Shown: positions 55,639 through 64,000 of the stretch, one piece after another
Position numbering within the stretch: the first letter of the stretch is position 1
How the letters are laid out: each line of letters starts with the position of its first letter
From: Vogesella sp. LIG4
GTDB lineage: Bacteria; Pseudomonadota; Gammaproteobacteria; Burkholderiales; Chromobacteriaceae
Direction: 5' to 3'
Length of the DNA stretch: 64,000 nucleotides
Assembly: GCF_900090205.1 (NCBI RefSeq)
Contig: NZ_LT607802.1
Span: 2,346,554-2,410,553, forward strand
Program-made: the position numbers and the translations under genes
Notes under the pieces: generated by a model
What the model was told of the DNA's origin: nothing
The model's input: the letters and a program-made list of their open reading frames with translations, nothing else
The model's database searches: none

Positions 55639-56526
55639 ATGCGAGACGTACTCACTTTTTCCCTTTTACCGCGGCTGGGGCTGTGTATCGGCCTGCTGGC
55701 GGGGTTGGCGTTGCCCGCCCGCGCGGTGGAGCCGGAGCCGGATGTGGTTATTGCTCCCCAGGGGCAGCATCTGGTGGTCAACCTGCCGCAGACGCGCGTG
55801 CATCTGTACCAGGATGGCGTGCTGCTGCGCAGCTACCCTATTGCAGTTGGCCGCGACATTACCCGTACGCCTACCGGCAACTACAGCATTACCGGCATTA
55901 CGCGTGACCCGACCTGGCACGTGCCCAAGTCCATTCAGGATGAAATGGCCAAGCAGGGCAAGGAGGTGAAGGTCGAGGTGCCGCCGGGGCCGGATAATCC
56001 GCTGGGCAAGGTGTTCATCCGCTTTGGCGAGCCGCGCCTGGGGCTGGGCTTTCACGGCACCAATCAGCCAACCAGTGTGCCGGGGGTGCGCAGCCATGGT
56101 TGCGTGCGGCTGCGTAATGAAAACGCGCTGGCCCTGGCCGACTGGGTGAATATGGGGGCGCAGGTCACCATTGCCTACCAGCCGCTGGTGCTGAACGTGG
56201 ATGAAGCCGGCGAGCTGTGGATTACCGCCTATCACGATATCTATGGCTTCAAGGATCCGTCCTACCGCTACCTGGCCAATACCCTGCTGGCCTGGCAGCG
56301 TGAAACCGGGCGGGTGCTGTATGGCGCGCGGGTCGATCAGGCGATTCGCGAACGCAAGGGCAAGCCGGTGTGCCTGTCCTGCCGCAATGCGGAAAAAGCG
56401 GTGGTGAGTGGCAGCCTGATTGCCAAGCGCTGGTTGAGTACCGATGAGCCGGCGCAGCAATCGGTGGAGCCGGTGGGCGGTTATTTGAAGCAGAATCGCA
56501 TGCCGGCAATTTATGGCGCCAGTTGA
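55639..56526 (+). CDS. L,D-transpeptidase (YkuD domain)
   Basis: 295-aa exported protein. A signal peptide (LGLCIGLLAGLALPARA) is followed by a YkuD catalytic domain with GFHGTN and the active-site motif SHGCVRLRN. It forms 3-3 crosslinks in peptidoglycan or attaches proteins to it. The ATG at 55639 gives a proper signal peptide; upstream in-frame starts overlap the rlmD leader. A strong terminator follows. Confidence 0.92.
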   Translation: MRDVLTFSLLPRLGLCIGLLAGLALPARAVEPEPDVVIAPQGQHLVVNLPQTRVHLYQDGVLLRSYPIAVGRDITRTPTGNYSITGITRDPTWHVPKSIQDEMAKQGKEVKVEVPPGPDNPLGKVFIRFGEPRLGLGFHGTNQPTSVPGVRSHGCVRLRNENALALADWVNMGAQVTIAYQPLVLNVDEAGELWITAYHDIYGFKDPSYRYLANTLLAWQRETGRVLYGARVDQAIRERKGKPVCLSCRNAEKAVVSGSLIAKRWLSTDEPAQQSVEPVGGYLKQNRMPAIYGAS

Positions 56527-56528
56527 AT

Positions 56529-56564
56529 AAATAAAAAACCCCGTATTTACGGGGTTTTTTATTT
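56529..56564 (+). terminator. Terminator after the L,D-transpeptidase gene
   Basis: Stem AAATAAAAAACCCCGTA / TACGGGGTTTTTTATTT, with flanking A and T tracts, active on both strands by form. Confidence 0.9.
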
Positions 56565-56590
56565 GACCATGAATCATGGCGATTAAAGCA

Positions 56591-56624
56591 AAAAAGCTGC
56601 AAATCATTTGATTTGCAGCTTTTT
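56591..56624 (-). terminator. Terminator of the tRNA-Leu operon
   Basis: Perfect stem AAAAAGCTGCAAATC / GATTTGCAGCTTTTT with an ATTT loop, just after the last tRNA on the reverse strand. Confidence 0.85.
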
Positions 56625-56627
56625 ATT

Positions 56628-56714
56628 TGGTGCCCAGGAGAAGACTCGAACTTCCACAGTGTTGCCACCGCTAGGACCTGAACCTAGTGCGTCTACCAAT
56701 TCCGCCACCTGGGC
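56628..56714 (-). tRNA. tRNA-Leu (CAG), copy 4 in transcription order
   Basis: 87-nt class II tRNA with encoded CCA. The reverse strand starts GCCCAGGTGGCGGAATTGG, the anticodon loop is TTCAGGT (CAG), the variable arm is long (GCGGTGGCAACACTGT) and the T-loop is TTCGAGT. Confidence 0.96.
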
Positions 56715-56767
56715 TTAAACCTGATTGTATGTTGCTGATGTGTAGGCACCAACAACAAGAAACTTGT

Positions 56768-56854
56768 TGGTGCCCAGGAGAAGACTCGAACTTCCACAGT
56801 GTTGCCACCGCTAGGACCTGAACCTAGTGCGTCTACCAATTCCGCCACCTGGGC
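56768..56854 (-). tRNA. tRNA-Leu (CAG), copy 3
   Basis: Identical to the other three copies over all 87 nt as far as I can see. The spacer to copy 4 is 53 bp. Confidence 0.96.
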
Positions 56855-56893
56855 ACATCGCAAATTTTTATCCGGAGGGCATCAGCGTAGTGC

Positions 56894-56980
56894 TGGTGCC
56901 CAGGAGAAGACTCGAACTTCCACAGTGTTGCCACCGCTAGGACCTGAACCTAGTGCGTCTACCAATTCCGCCACCTGGGC
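56894..56980 (-). tRNA. tRNA-Leu (CAG), copy 2
   Basis: Identical to the other copies; the spacer to copy 3 is 39 bp. Confidence 0.96.
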
Positions 56981-57011
56981 CTTCCGGATTGTTACAGCGT
57001 TGCAGAGATTG

Positions 57012-57098
57012 TGGTGCCCAGGAGAAGACTCGAACTTCCACAGTGTTGCCACCGCTAGGACCTGAACCTAGTGCGTCTACCAATTCCGCCACCTGGGC
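57012..57098 (-). tRNA. tRNA-Leu (CAG), copy 1 (promoter-proximal)
   Basis: Identical to the other copies; the spacer to copy 2 is 31 bp. It is nearest to the promoter at 57164-57191. CUG is by far the preferred Leu codon in the genes of this window, which fits four copies. Confidence 0.96.
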
Positions 57099-57163
57099 TC
57101 TGCTATGCTGTATCATCGATGCGTTGCGTTGCTTTTTCGCTGCAGCACATCGAAGAAGCACGC

Positions 57164-57191
57164 ATTATAAAGACCTTTTTGAGTGTGTCAA
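57164..57191 (-). promoter_or_regulatory. Strong sigma-70 promoter of the tRNA-Leu operon
   Basis: On the reverse strand TTGACA (57191-57186) and TATAAT (57169-57164), both perfect consensus, with a 16-bp spacer. The sequence after the -10 box (GCGTGC) is G+C-rich as in growth-rate-controlled stable RNA promoters. The -35 box touches the rnr start codon. Confidence 0.85.
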
Positions 57192-59575
57192 TGGCTACCA
57201 AACGAAAAAATAGTAAGAATGTGCCGTTGCGCCAGCAAGACCCATTCCTTGCTCGCGAAAAATCCAAATACGACAATCCCTTACCGAGCCGAGAGTTCAT
57301 TCTCGAAATTCTCGAAAAAAACGGTGTGCCGATGCATGCCGAAGAGTTGGCCGCAGTTTTTCCCATTTACGATAACGAGCTCGACCTGTTCGAGCGCCGC
57401 CTGCGCGCCATGGAGCGTGCCGGTCAGATTCTGATCAACCGCAAGGGCGATATCTGCGTGGCGCAGAAAATCGACCTGATTCCCTGCCGCATCAGCGGCC
57501 ACCGTGATGGTTTCGGTTTCGCCGTGCGCGAGGCAGCCGATGGCGACGATATCTTCCTGCCCGAACGTGAAATGCGCAAAGTGCTGCATGGTGATCGTGC
57601 CATGGTGCGCATTGCCGGCACCGACCGCCGGGGCCGCCAGGAAGGGCGCATCGCCGAAATCATCGAACGCCGTACCACCCAGCTGATCGGCCGCATCTAC
57701 AAGGAACGCGGCGTGTGGTTCGTGGTGCCGGAAGACCGCCGCATCAATCACGAAATGCTGGTGGAAGCCGGCGGCGAAGACGGCGCCAAGGACGGCCAGG
57801 TGGTGATGGTGGACATCATCGACTACCCGGACGAGCACCGTCAGGCCATCGTCAAGGTCAGCGAAGTGCTGGGCGACTATGCCGACCCGGGCATGGAAAT
57901 CGAGATCGCGCTGCGCAAGCACGATCTGCCGCACGTGTTCTCCGACGATGCGCTGGCGCAGGCCAAGGCCACCAGCCAGAAGGTGGGCAAGCGCGATATC
58001 AAGGATCGCGTCGACCTGCGCGATCTGCCGCTGGTGACCATCGATGGCGAAACCGCGCGCGACTTCGACGACGCTGTCTATGCCGAGAAGAGCGGCAAGG
58101 GCTTCCGCCTGATCGTGGCCATTGCCGACGTGAGCCACTACGTGCGCTCCGGCGATGCGCTGGATGTGGATGCGCGCGAGCGCAGCACCTCGGTGTATTT
58201 CCCGCGCCGGGTGATTCCGATGCTGCCGGAGGAGCTGTCCAACGGCATCTGCTCGCTGAACCCGGATGTGGACCGCCTGTGCATGGTGTGCGATATGCAG
58301 ATCTCCGCGCGCGGCAAGGTGAAAAAGTACCAGTTCTACCCGGCGGTAATGCGCTCGCAGTGCCGCTTCACCTACACCCAGGTGTGGCAGCTGCTGTCCG
58401 AAAACGGCGAACACAAGCTGAAACCGCAGCTAGAGACGCTGTACGCACTGTTCCAGCAGCTGCTGGCGCAGCGCCAGAAGCGTGGCGCGGTGGATTTCGA
58501 CACCACCGAAACCCAGATGCTGTTCGACGACAACGGCAAGATCAGCCAGATCGTGCCGGTGGTGCGCAACAATGCCCACCGCCTGATCGAGGAATGCATG
58601 CTTGCGGCCAACGTCTGCGCTGCAGAGTTCATCCTCAAGCACGAGCACAAGGGCCTGTTCCGCGTGCACGAAGGCCCTACGCCGGAAAAACTGGAGCAGC
58701 TGCAGGCATTCCTGCGCCTGAAGGGGCTGCAGCTGGGCGGCGGCACCAAGCCGACCACCAAGGACTACGCCGCGCTGGCCGACGCCGTGCGCGAGCGCCC
58801 GGATGCGTCGATGATCCAGACCATGCTGCTGCGCTCCATGCAGCAGGCGGTGTACCAGCCGGACAACCTCGGCCACTTCGGCCTGTCCTACGATGCCTAC
58901 ACCCACTTCACCTCGCCGATTCGCCGCTACCCGGACTTGCTGGTGCATCGCACCATCAAGGCCATCCTGGCGGACAAGAAGTACAAGCCGGGCAAGTGGG
59001 AGCAGCTGGGCATGCACTGCTCGATGGCCGAACGCCGCGCCGACGACGCCAGCCGCGACGTGCAGGCCTGGCTCAAGACCTACTACATGCGGGACAAGGT
59101 GGGCGAAGTGTTTACCGGCAAGATCAGCGCGGTGGCGGGCTTCGGCATCTTCGTGCTGCTGGACACGCTGTACGTGGAAGGCATGGTGCATATCTCCGAG
59201 CTGGGGCGTGACTACTTCCACTTCCACAAGGAACAGCAGGCCATCATTGGCGAGAAGAGCGGGCTGAAATACCAGCTGGGCGACGCGGTAACCATCAAGG
59301 TGATGCGCGCCGAGCTGGATACCGCACAGGTGGACTTTGCGCTGGTGAACCCGGAGCGCGAGGCGGCTGCTACGGAAGTTGCGGGCAATCGCGGCAAGCG
59401 TACTGCCAAGGCTGGCAAGCCTGTGGCCGGTCATGCCGGCAAGGGCGCCAAGCCGCAGCAGGACGCTCCGGCAGGCGCACGCCAGGCGCCCGCCGCGGGG
59501 GCAAGGCGGCGCGGCAAGGCACCGGCTGCCGATGAGCCGGCGCCGGCACGCAGCCGGCGTAGTCGTCGCAGTTGA
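57191..59575 (+). CDS. rnr: Ribonuclease R
   Basis: 794-aa 3'-5' exoribonuclease. Order of domains: N-terminal winged-helix segment (PSREFILEILEKNGVPMHAEELA), cold-shock domains, the RNB catalytic domain (DLPLVTIDGETARDFDDAVYA with the metal-binding Asp residues), an S1 domain (VGEVFTGKISAVAGFGIFVLLD) and a Lys/Arg/Ala-rich tail of about 70 residues. It degrades structured RNA. The ATG at 57191 overlaps the -35 box of the divergent tRNA operon promoter, so transcription of the two could interfere. Confidence 0.95.
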   Translation: MATKRKNSKNVPLRQQDPFLAREKSKYDNPLPSREFILEILEKNGVPMHAEELAAVFPIYDNELDLFERRLRAMERAGQILINRKGDICVAQKIDLIPCRISGHRDGFGFAVREAADGDDIFLPEREMRKVLHGDRAMVRIAGTDRRGRQEGRIAEIIERRTTQLIGRIYKERGVWFVVPEDRRINHEMLVEAGGEDGAKDGQVVMVDIIDYPDEHRQAIVKVSEVLGDYADPGMEIEIALRKHDLPHVFSDDALAQAKATSQKVGKRDIKDRVDLRDLPLVTIDGETARDFDDAVYAEKSGKGFRLIVAIADVSHYVRSGDALDVDARERSTSVYFPRRVIPMLPEELSNGICSLNPDVDRLCMVCDMQISARGKVKKYQFYPAVMRSQCRFTYTQVWQLLSENGEHKLKPQLETLYALFQQLLAQRQKRGAVDFDTTETQMLFDDNGKISQIVPVVRNNAHRLIEECMLAANVCAAEFILKHEHKGLFRVHEGPTPEKLEQLQAFLRLKGLQLGGGTKPTTKDYAALADAVRERPDASMIQTMLLRSMQQAVYQPDNLGHFGLSYDAYTHFTSPIRRYPDLLVHRTIKAILADKKYKPGKWEQLGMHCSMAERRADDASRDVQAWLKTYYMRDKVGEVFTGKISAVAGFGIFVLLDTLYVEGMVHISELGRDYFHFHKEQQAIIGEKSGLKYQLGDAVTIKVMRAELDTAQVDFALVNPEREAAATEVAGNRGKRTAKAGKPVAGHAGKGAKPQQDAPAGARQAPAAGARRRGKAPAADEPAPARSRRSRRS

Positions 59576-59715
59576 TGTTCAACCGCAGCCAGGTGCTGCG
59601 GTTTTTGTTTGTGCAGGCGGGCTGGAAAAGCCCGGCAACTATCGATATGGTATTGGTATATCGTTTGCCGTCGCCGGCGGCTGTTACCGGCTCATTCCTG
59701 AAGAAAGCAAGGCGC

Positions 59716-61572
59716 ATGAAATATCTGTTTGCCGCCGTGGTGCTCGGCAGTGCCAGCCTGGCCAGCCAGGCCGCGCTGCGTTCGCCGGCGGAGGCACCCG
59801 CCGCCATCGAGCACAGCGAAAGCTGCCGCTGGGATCTGCGCAGCGGCAGCGACTGCCGGGTGGAGCAAAGCATCACCATTCTGCGCGAGGCCGGGCGCGA
59901 CAAGAACGGCACGCAAACCCTGTGGTACGAACCGGACGACAAGCTGGAGGTGCGCGAGGCCTACACCCTGCAGCCGGATGGCCGGCGCATCAACGTGGCC
60001 ACGCGCGATCAGCAGCGCGGCAATGCCGCCGATGACAACGGTTTCAACAACTACCAGTTCCTGAAGCTGGCATTCCCGGAGGTGAAGGTAGGCAGCAAGC
60101 TGGTGCTGCACCTGCGCCGCTTCTCGCCGGTGATCAAGCCGTTCGGCCTGCTGGCCAAGCGCTTCGTGTTCGATGACGACGATCTGCGCTACGACCGCAT
60201 GAGTTACGAAGTCAGCGCCGGCCAGCAGCTGTTCTGGCGCGTGAACGACCCGCAGCAGAAACTGGATGCGCAGGCGGACCAGAATGGCCGCCACCTGCGC
60301 ATCCAGCTGCGTGCGCCGCTGTACCTGGGCATTACCGAAGCGGGCGACCGCCTCAAGCTGCGCAACCCGCTGCAGTTCGATGTCAGCACCGTGGCCGATG
60401 CCCGCGAGGCGGAACGCCCGGCGGCGCAGGCCATAGCCCGACTGTTGGCCGCACCGCTGCCGCCGCTGGCGCAGCAGGCGGTACGGGCGGCCAGCGGCCA
60501 GCCGTGGCAACAACAGGTGGCGCAGCTGCTGGAGGACGTCAACGACCGCATCCGCTACATGGGTGACTGGCGGGTATCGGAAAACGGGGTGATCCCGTTC
60601 CCGCTGGCCGATATCGAGCGGCGCGGCTTTGGCGACTGCAAGGACATGGCGCTGACCCTGACCGCCATGCTGCGGGCGGTGGGGCTGGATGCCAGCGTGG
60701 CCTTCGTGCGCAGCGACTGGGACAACCGCCCGCCGCTGCTGGTGACCTGGGGCTATTTCAACCATGCCATCGTGCGGCTGAAGGTGGAGGGCGTCAGCTA
60801 CTGGCTGGACCCGACCAGCAAGGTCAATGCGCTGGGCAGCACGTCCATCCTGCTGCAGGATCGCGTGGCCTTCGTGCTGGGGGCGGAGGGAGCCGTGCAG
60901 CCGGAGACGATTCCAGCCAACCCGCCGCCGGCGCGTTTCGAGGAGCAGGTGCAGGATTTCACCTCGCTGGATGGCAAGCGCTGGCGCATGAGCGGCAGCA
61001 ATGTGCTGCATGGCCAGACGGTGCGCGAGCTGTTCGAGGACGAGCTGGCCAGCAATCGCAGCGATGCCGATTCCTCGCTGGTGCGTGATTATTTCCTGTT
61101 CGAGAACATGAACCTGCGCTCGCTGAAAGTGGAGCGCGGCACGGCGCAGCGGCTGGTGAGCAGCCCCTACACCGTCACCGCGCTGGCCACGGTGGGCAAT
61201 GTCACCCGCCCGCTGGGGCCGTACCGCCTGGCCGACCTGCGCCTGCTGCGGCCGCGCATCGAGAACCTGCGCGACTACTACGCGCAGGATGGCGTCAGCG
61301 ATTACTTTCTGGAAGTGGGCGGCTACAGTGGTGTTACCCGCCTGCACGGGGTGAAGCCGCTGCTGCAGGCCGCCAGCTGCAAGGTGCAGTCGCGCTGGCT
61401 GGATTACGCCATCGCACCGGTGGCGGTGGTGGACGGCATCGGCCTGCGCTATGAGTTGCAGCGCAAGGTCAACTGGGTCAGCGGCGACGAGTTGCACAGC
61501 GAAGACTTCCGGCAGATGCTGGATCAGCTGGAGGAGTGCGATGCCCAGGCACAGCTGCTGCTGTACCGCTGA
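59716..61572 (+). CDS. DUF3857 / transglutaminase-domain exported protein
   Basis: 618-aa protein with a signal peptide (YLFAAVVLGSASLASQA), an N-terminal DUF3857-like beta domain (about residues 40-230) and a transglutaminase-like domain with Cys308 in GFGDCKDMA, His in YFNHAIVRL and Asp in YWLDPTSK. A C-terminal beta domain follows. Such proteins are periplasmic in Gram-negative bacteria; the reaction is unknown (protease- or transglutaminase-like). The ATG at 59716 was chosen for the signal peptide. Confidence 0.88.
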   Translation: MKYLFAAVVLGSASLASQAALRSPAEAPAAIEHSESCRWDLRSGSDCRVEQSITILREAGRDKNGTQTLWYEPDDKLEVREAYTLQPDGRRINVATRDQQRGNAADDNGFNNYQFLKLAFPEVKVGSKLVLHLRRFSPVIKPFGLLAKRFVFDDDDLRYDRMSYEVSAGQQLFWRVNDPQQKLDAQADQNGRHLRIQLRAPLYLGITEAGDRLKLRNPLQFDVSTVADAREAERPAAQAIARLLAAPLPPLAQQAVRAASGQPWQQQVAQLLEDVNDRIRYMGDWRVSENGVIPFPLADIERRGFGDCKDMALTLTAMLRAVGLDASVAFVRSDWDNRPPLLVTWGYFNHAIVRLKVEGVSYWLDPTSKVNALGSTSILLQDRVAFVLGAEGAVQPETIPANPPPARFEEQVQDFTSLDGKRWRMSGSNVLHGQTVRELFEDELASNRSDADSSLVRDYFLFENMNLRSLKVERGTAQRLVSSPYTVTALATVGNVTRPLGPYRLADLRLLRPRIENLRDYYAQDGVSDYFLEVGGYSGVTRLHGVKPLLQAASCKVQSRWLDYAIAPVAVVDGIGLRYELQRKVNWVSGDELHSEDFRQMLDQLEECDAQAQLLLYR

Positions 61573-61581
61573 CAAGCGGTT

Positions 61582-61683
61582 CGCGATCTGCTGCGCGTCG
61601 GCGATACGGCGTTAAAATCGGCGTCGGCATGCGCGTTTACCATTGCTTTTGCCTTGTCTCGCTCCAGCTCGCCGGATCGTGAA
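61582..61683. repeat. Copy of the 124-bp dispersed repeat (shortened)
   Basis: Starts CGCGATCTGCTGCGCGTCGG and ends GCTCGCCGGATCGTGAA. About 20 bp shorter than the others; the inner CCGCTTCCGCAGTCG segment is missing. It fills the gap between the DUF3857 and CHAD genes. Confidence 0.8.
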
Positions 61684-61714
61684 TACCCGCCAACCGTTTT
61701 GCCAGGGGGATGGC

Positions 61715-62467
61715 ATGAAGACAGTCTCGACCCGCCGTTTGCTGCGGCATCGCCTGCAGCAGCTGCTGCTGGACATCCGTGACACCATGCCGCGACTGAG
61801 CGAGGCAGAGGATGCGGAGGCGCTGCATCAGCTGCGCATCGCCCTGCGCCAACTGCGCAGCCTGCTGCAGGCCCTGGCAGCCTTGCCCAATGGCAAGCCG
61901 TTGCGGATTGTGCAGGGCCAGCTGGGCGAGTTTACCCAGCGCAGCAACTCGTGGCGGGACCGGGAAGTACGGCTGCAGCAGCTGGAAACGTTGGCCGCAC
62001 AGTACGATACCCGGACCTTTGCCGCCTGGCGGCGGCGGGAGGCGCAGCAGCTGCAGGCAGGCAGGTGCCAGCTGCAGCAGCAGGCGAGCGAGCTGGAACA
62101 ATTGCTGGAGGCCAGCTGGCAGCATTGCCAGCCGGTGCTGAGCAATGGCAGCGAACGCCTGCGCCGGGGCTTGCGGTCGGCGCTGCAGCGCACCCGTCGG
62201 CGCTACCGCACGGCGCGGGTAGCCTGGCGGCAGCAGGCTGGCGACGAGCAGGCCGAGCATCGCGTGCGACTGTTGGCCAAGCGCCTGCGCTACCAGGTGG
62301 AAGTGTGTGCCGATGTGGTGGGCAAGCGCTGGTTGCGCCGGGCCGAACGTGCCAAGCAGTGTCAGCAGCAGCTGGGCGATGCTCGCGACCGGGTGCTGCT
62401 GCTGCGCAGCCTGCGCGAGGATGCGGTGCCGCTGCCGGCGGCGTTGCGCCGCTTGCTGGGGCTGTAG
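61715..62467 (+). CDS. CHAD-domain protein
   Basis: 250-aa highly basic helical protein with CHAD-domain repeats, including LHQLRIALRQLRSLLQAL near the start and VRLLAKRLRYQVEV later (conserved His/Arg/Lys). CHAD proteins bind polyphosphate. There is no CYTH domain in this protein. GGGGGA lies 6 bp before the ATG. A functional link to ppx at 37 kb is possible but not shown. Confidence 0.88.
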   Translation: MKTVSTRRLLRHRLQQLLLDIRDTMPRLSEAEDAEALHQLRIALRQLRSLLQALAALPNGKPLRIVQGQLGEFTQRSNSWRDREVRLQQLETLAAQYDTRTFAAWRRREAQQLQAGRCQLQQQASELEQLLEASWQHCQPVLSNGSERLRRGLRSALQRTRRRYRTARVAWRQQAGDEQAEHRVRLLAKRLRYQVEVCADVVGKRWLRRAERAKQCQQQLGDARDRVLLLRSLREDAVPLPAALRRLLGL

Positions 62468-62469
62468 CG

Positions 62470-63144
62470 TTAGCCCGGATTACGGCGGTTTTTCTTTTCC
62501 AGGCCGGCCTCCACCTTGGCCTTGCTCCTGTCCTTGGCCGGCCGCGTGCTGGGCTCGCCTTTCTGGATGCGGTGCAGGCGGCGGCGAATCTCGTCGCTGT
62601 CCATCCAGATATCCTCTCCCTTGAAGATGCGCTCCAGCTCCACGTCGGCCAGGAAAGGGCGGCACACGTGGCGCATCACCTTCTCGAACCATTTGCTGCT
62701 GGCCAGTACCTGTGCCTGCTGCTCGTTGCCCTTGCCGATCAGCGCCGATGAATAGTTGTGGAACATCAGCTGGCAGGTGTCGTGCAGGATCAGCTCGTCG
62801 CCGGCCAGGAACAGCAGCGCGCCCATGGAGTAGGCACGCGCTTCCAGGATGGTGATTACGTGCGCCGGGCTGGCGGCGATATTGTTGATGATCTGCAGCC
62901 CGGTATCGAAATTGCCGCCCGGCGTGTTCAGGTGCAGGAAGATCACGTCGGTATTGCTGGCGCTGCGCAGGGTGTACAGCAGGTCGGTGTAGTAGATGGG
63001 CGCACCGATTTCCCCGCTCAGGTAGAAGGAAATCTGCCGTACCGTGCCCTGTGCCTCGTAGCGGCGGAACAGCGGCACGCTGTCTTCATCATCGTCATCA
63101 TCGTCGTTCTGGCGCGGCTGGTTGCGTAGTGGCAGGCGGGACAT
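62470..63144 (-). CDS. ClpP-like serine protease
   Basis: 224-aa protein of the ClpP fold. The nucleophile is in EARAYSMGALLFLAG, the His lies in CQLMFHNYSS and the last acid is near DSDEI. NTPGGNFDTGLQIINNI is the oxyanion region. It differs from housekeeping ClpP in having a run of eight acidic residues near residue 15 (NDDDDDDED) and a Lys/Arg-rich tail. GAGGAG lies 6 bp before the ATG. It is not next to a ClpX or ClpA gene. Target unknown. Confidence 0.82.
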   Translation of the reverse strand: MSRLPLRNQPRQNDDDDDDEDSVPLFRRYEAQGTVRQISFYLSGEIGAPIYYTDLLYTLRSASNTDVIFLHLNTPGGNFDTGLQIINNIAASPAHVITILEARAYSMGALLFLAGDELILHDTCQLMFHNYSSALIGKGNEQQAQVLASSKWFEKVMRHVCRPFLADVELERIFKGEDIWMDSDEIRRRLHRIQKGEPSTRPAKDRSKAKVEAGLEKKNRRNPG

Positions 63145-63227
63145 GACGGCTCCTCGAATGGTTGTGGGCGGCCGCTGCGAGGTGGCCATGTCTTGATGGT
63201 AGTGTCTGCTCCGCCGTTGTGCTGCGC

Positions 63228-63270
63228 CAGCAAACAGCACGGGCCGCATTGCGGCCCGTGCTGTTTGCTG
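63228..63270 (-). terminator. Terminator after the YSC84-type gene
   Basis: Long stem AGCAAACAGCACGGGCCGC / GCGGCCCGTGCTGTTTGCT with a 3-base loop, 10 bp after the stop. Confidence 0.8.
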
Positions 63271-63279
63271 GCAGAGGGT

Positions 63280-63885
63280 TTACATGTCCAGCTTGCTGAC
63301 CTTGGTGCCTTCCAGCGTCAGGTTGGCCATCAGGCCGGCATTGGTCATCACGAAACCGATTACCGGTTGCTGTGCGGTATTCAGGTCGATATCGCCGTTG
63401 GCGCCGACTTTGGCCAGTGCCACCGAGGCATCCACGCCGGCGGTCCAGCCATTGCCGCTACGGAATTTGTTCAGCGCATCCTGCGTCATGAACAGGAAGA
63501 TCACCGCCTTGGACTGGGCGCCCAGCTGCCAGCCGAGCGAGCCGCTGACGGTCTGGTAGTAGCCAGCAGGCTGGCCGCCCACGCGCAGCGCACCCTTGCC
63601 GTACTCGGCGCCCACCACGAAGCCGGCGGCCAGCACCGTCGGGAAGATCAGTACACCCTTGGCCTTGCCGACCAGCTCCTGCGAGCCGTGGGCATTGCGG
63701 TACAGGCGTTCCAGCGTGGCATTGTAGCCGGCATCGATTTCCTGGCGCTGGCTGGCGAGGCCGCCGGCGCTGGCCTCGGTGCTTGGTTTGGTTGTGGTCA
63801 TGTAGCCGCCATGGGTTGTGGTACAGGCACTGGTGAACAGTGTCAGTACGGCAGCCGCTGCAACCAGCGGTTTGTGCGGATTCAT
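63280..63885 (-). CDS. YSC84/SYLF-domain lipoprotein
   Basis: 201-aa lipoprotein. The signal peptide ends in a lipobox (LFTSAC), and the rest is a SYLF (YSC84) domain: AKGVLIFPTVLAAGFVVGAEYGKGAL and KVGANGDIDLN. SYLF domains bind lipids; bacterial forms are probably in the outer membrane. Of two adjacent ATGs the second (63885) has the better 5-bp distance to AGGAGG. No partner gene is evident. Confidence 0.88.
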   Translation of the reverse strand: MNPHKPLVAAAAVLTLFTSACTTTHGGYMTTTKPSTEASAGGLASQRQEIDAGYNATLERLYRNAHGSQELVGKAKGVLIFPTVLAAGFVVGAEYGKGALRVGGQPAGYYQTVSGSLGWQLGAQSKAVIFLFMTQDALNKFRSGNGWTAGVDASVALAKVGANGDIDLNTAQQPVIGFVMTNAGLMANLTLEGTKVSKLDM

Positions 63886-64000
63886 CATGTCCTCCTGACT
63901 GCGGCCGCATTTGGCCGCATGAGTAATGCAGCACGGCGCGAGTGCGCCATCCTGCCCTTGTTATAGGCAATGACGCTGGTGTCAGGTGTTTGATTGGTAT

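Noticed and set aside
56640..57098. Short peptides read through the tRNA region on the forward strand
   Set aside because: They are the antisense of four tRNA-Leu genes and repeat the same sequence.

Overview
The window is a stretch of G+C-rich chromosome from a betaproteobacterium. Gene content and order (hflK-hflC-hisZ-purA; gloB / methyltransferase-rnhA-dnaQ-ispD-ispF; phoU-ppx; betaproteobacterial-type infA) and an aryl polyene cluster point to the order Neisseriales, probably Chromobacteriaceae (Vogesella/Chromobacterium-like). The genus is an inference; there is no rRNA here to settle it.

Layout. 1-4.1 kb: end of hflK, then hflC, hisZ, purA. 4.1-5.1 kb: a hairpin-rich tandem duplication, a small conserved-looking gene and the initiator tRNA. 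5.6-7.0 kb: an MFS transporter. 7.3-25.6 kb: a complete aryl polyene (xanthomonadin-like pigment) gene cluster. It has a chorismatase to make the hydroxybenzoate starter, an AMP ligase, two acyl carrier proteins, two ketosynthases plus a chain-length factor, three hotdog dehydratases, a ketoreductase, two acyltransferases, a glycosyltransferase, a methyltransferase and an export set (LolA-like protein plus MMPL/RND exporter). 25.7-46.1 kb: housekeeping and stress genes (aerotaxis receptor, yaaA, dtd, mltD, gloB, rnhA, dnaQ, ispDF, rpiA, phoU, ppx, a diguanylate cyclase, copA, infA, a LysE exporter with an Lrp regulator, a SemiSWEET).

46.4-54.2 kb: a 7.8-kb integrated element inserted in the 3' end of rlmD. 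It is bounded by 314-bp direct repeats and carries a tyrosine integrase, a serine recombinase, an autotransporter, an HNH-type protein, two unknown proteins and three iteron-like repeats. 53.9-64 kb: intact rlmD, an L,D-transpeptidase, four identical tRNA-Leu(CAG) genes, rnr, a DUF3857/transglutaminase protein, a CHAD protein, a ClpP-like protease and a YSC84/SYLF lipoprotein.

The most striking signal is a dispersed 10-mer, GTTGGCCGCA, seen about 46 times by eye on either strand. It lies inside genes and between them, is nearly absent from the integrated element, and once forms a perfect inverted pair. It behaves like the DNA uptake sequences of Neisseriaceae but has a different sequence. Other unexplained structure: a 124-bp inverted-end repeat family (four copies), a 100-bp repeat with 12-bp inverted ends between convergent polyketide genes, and two paralogous ~60-aa proteins of unknown function.
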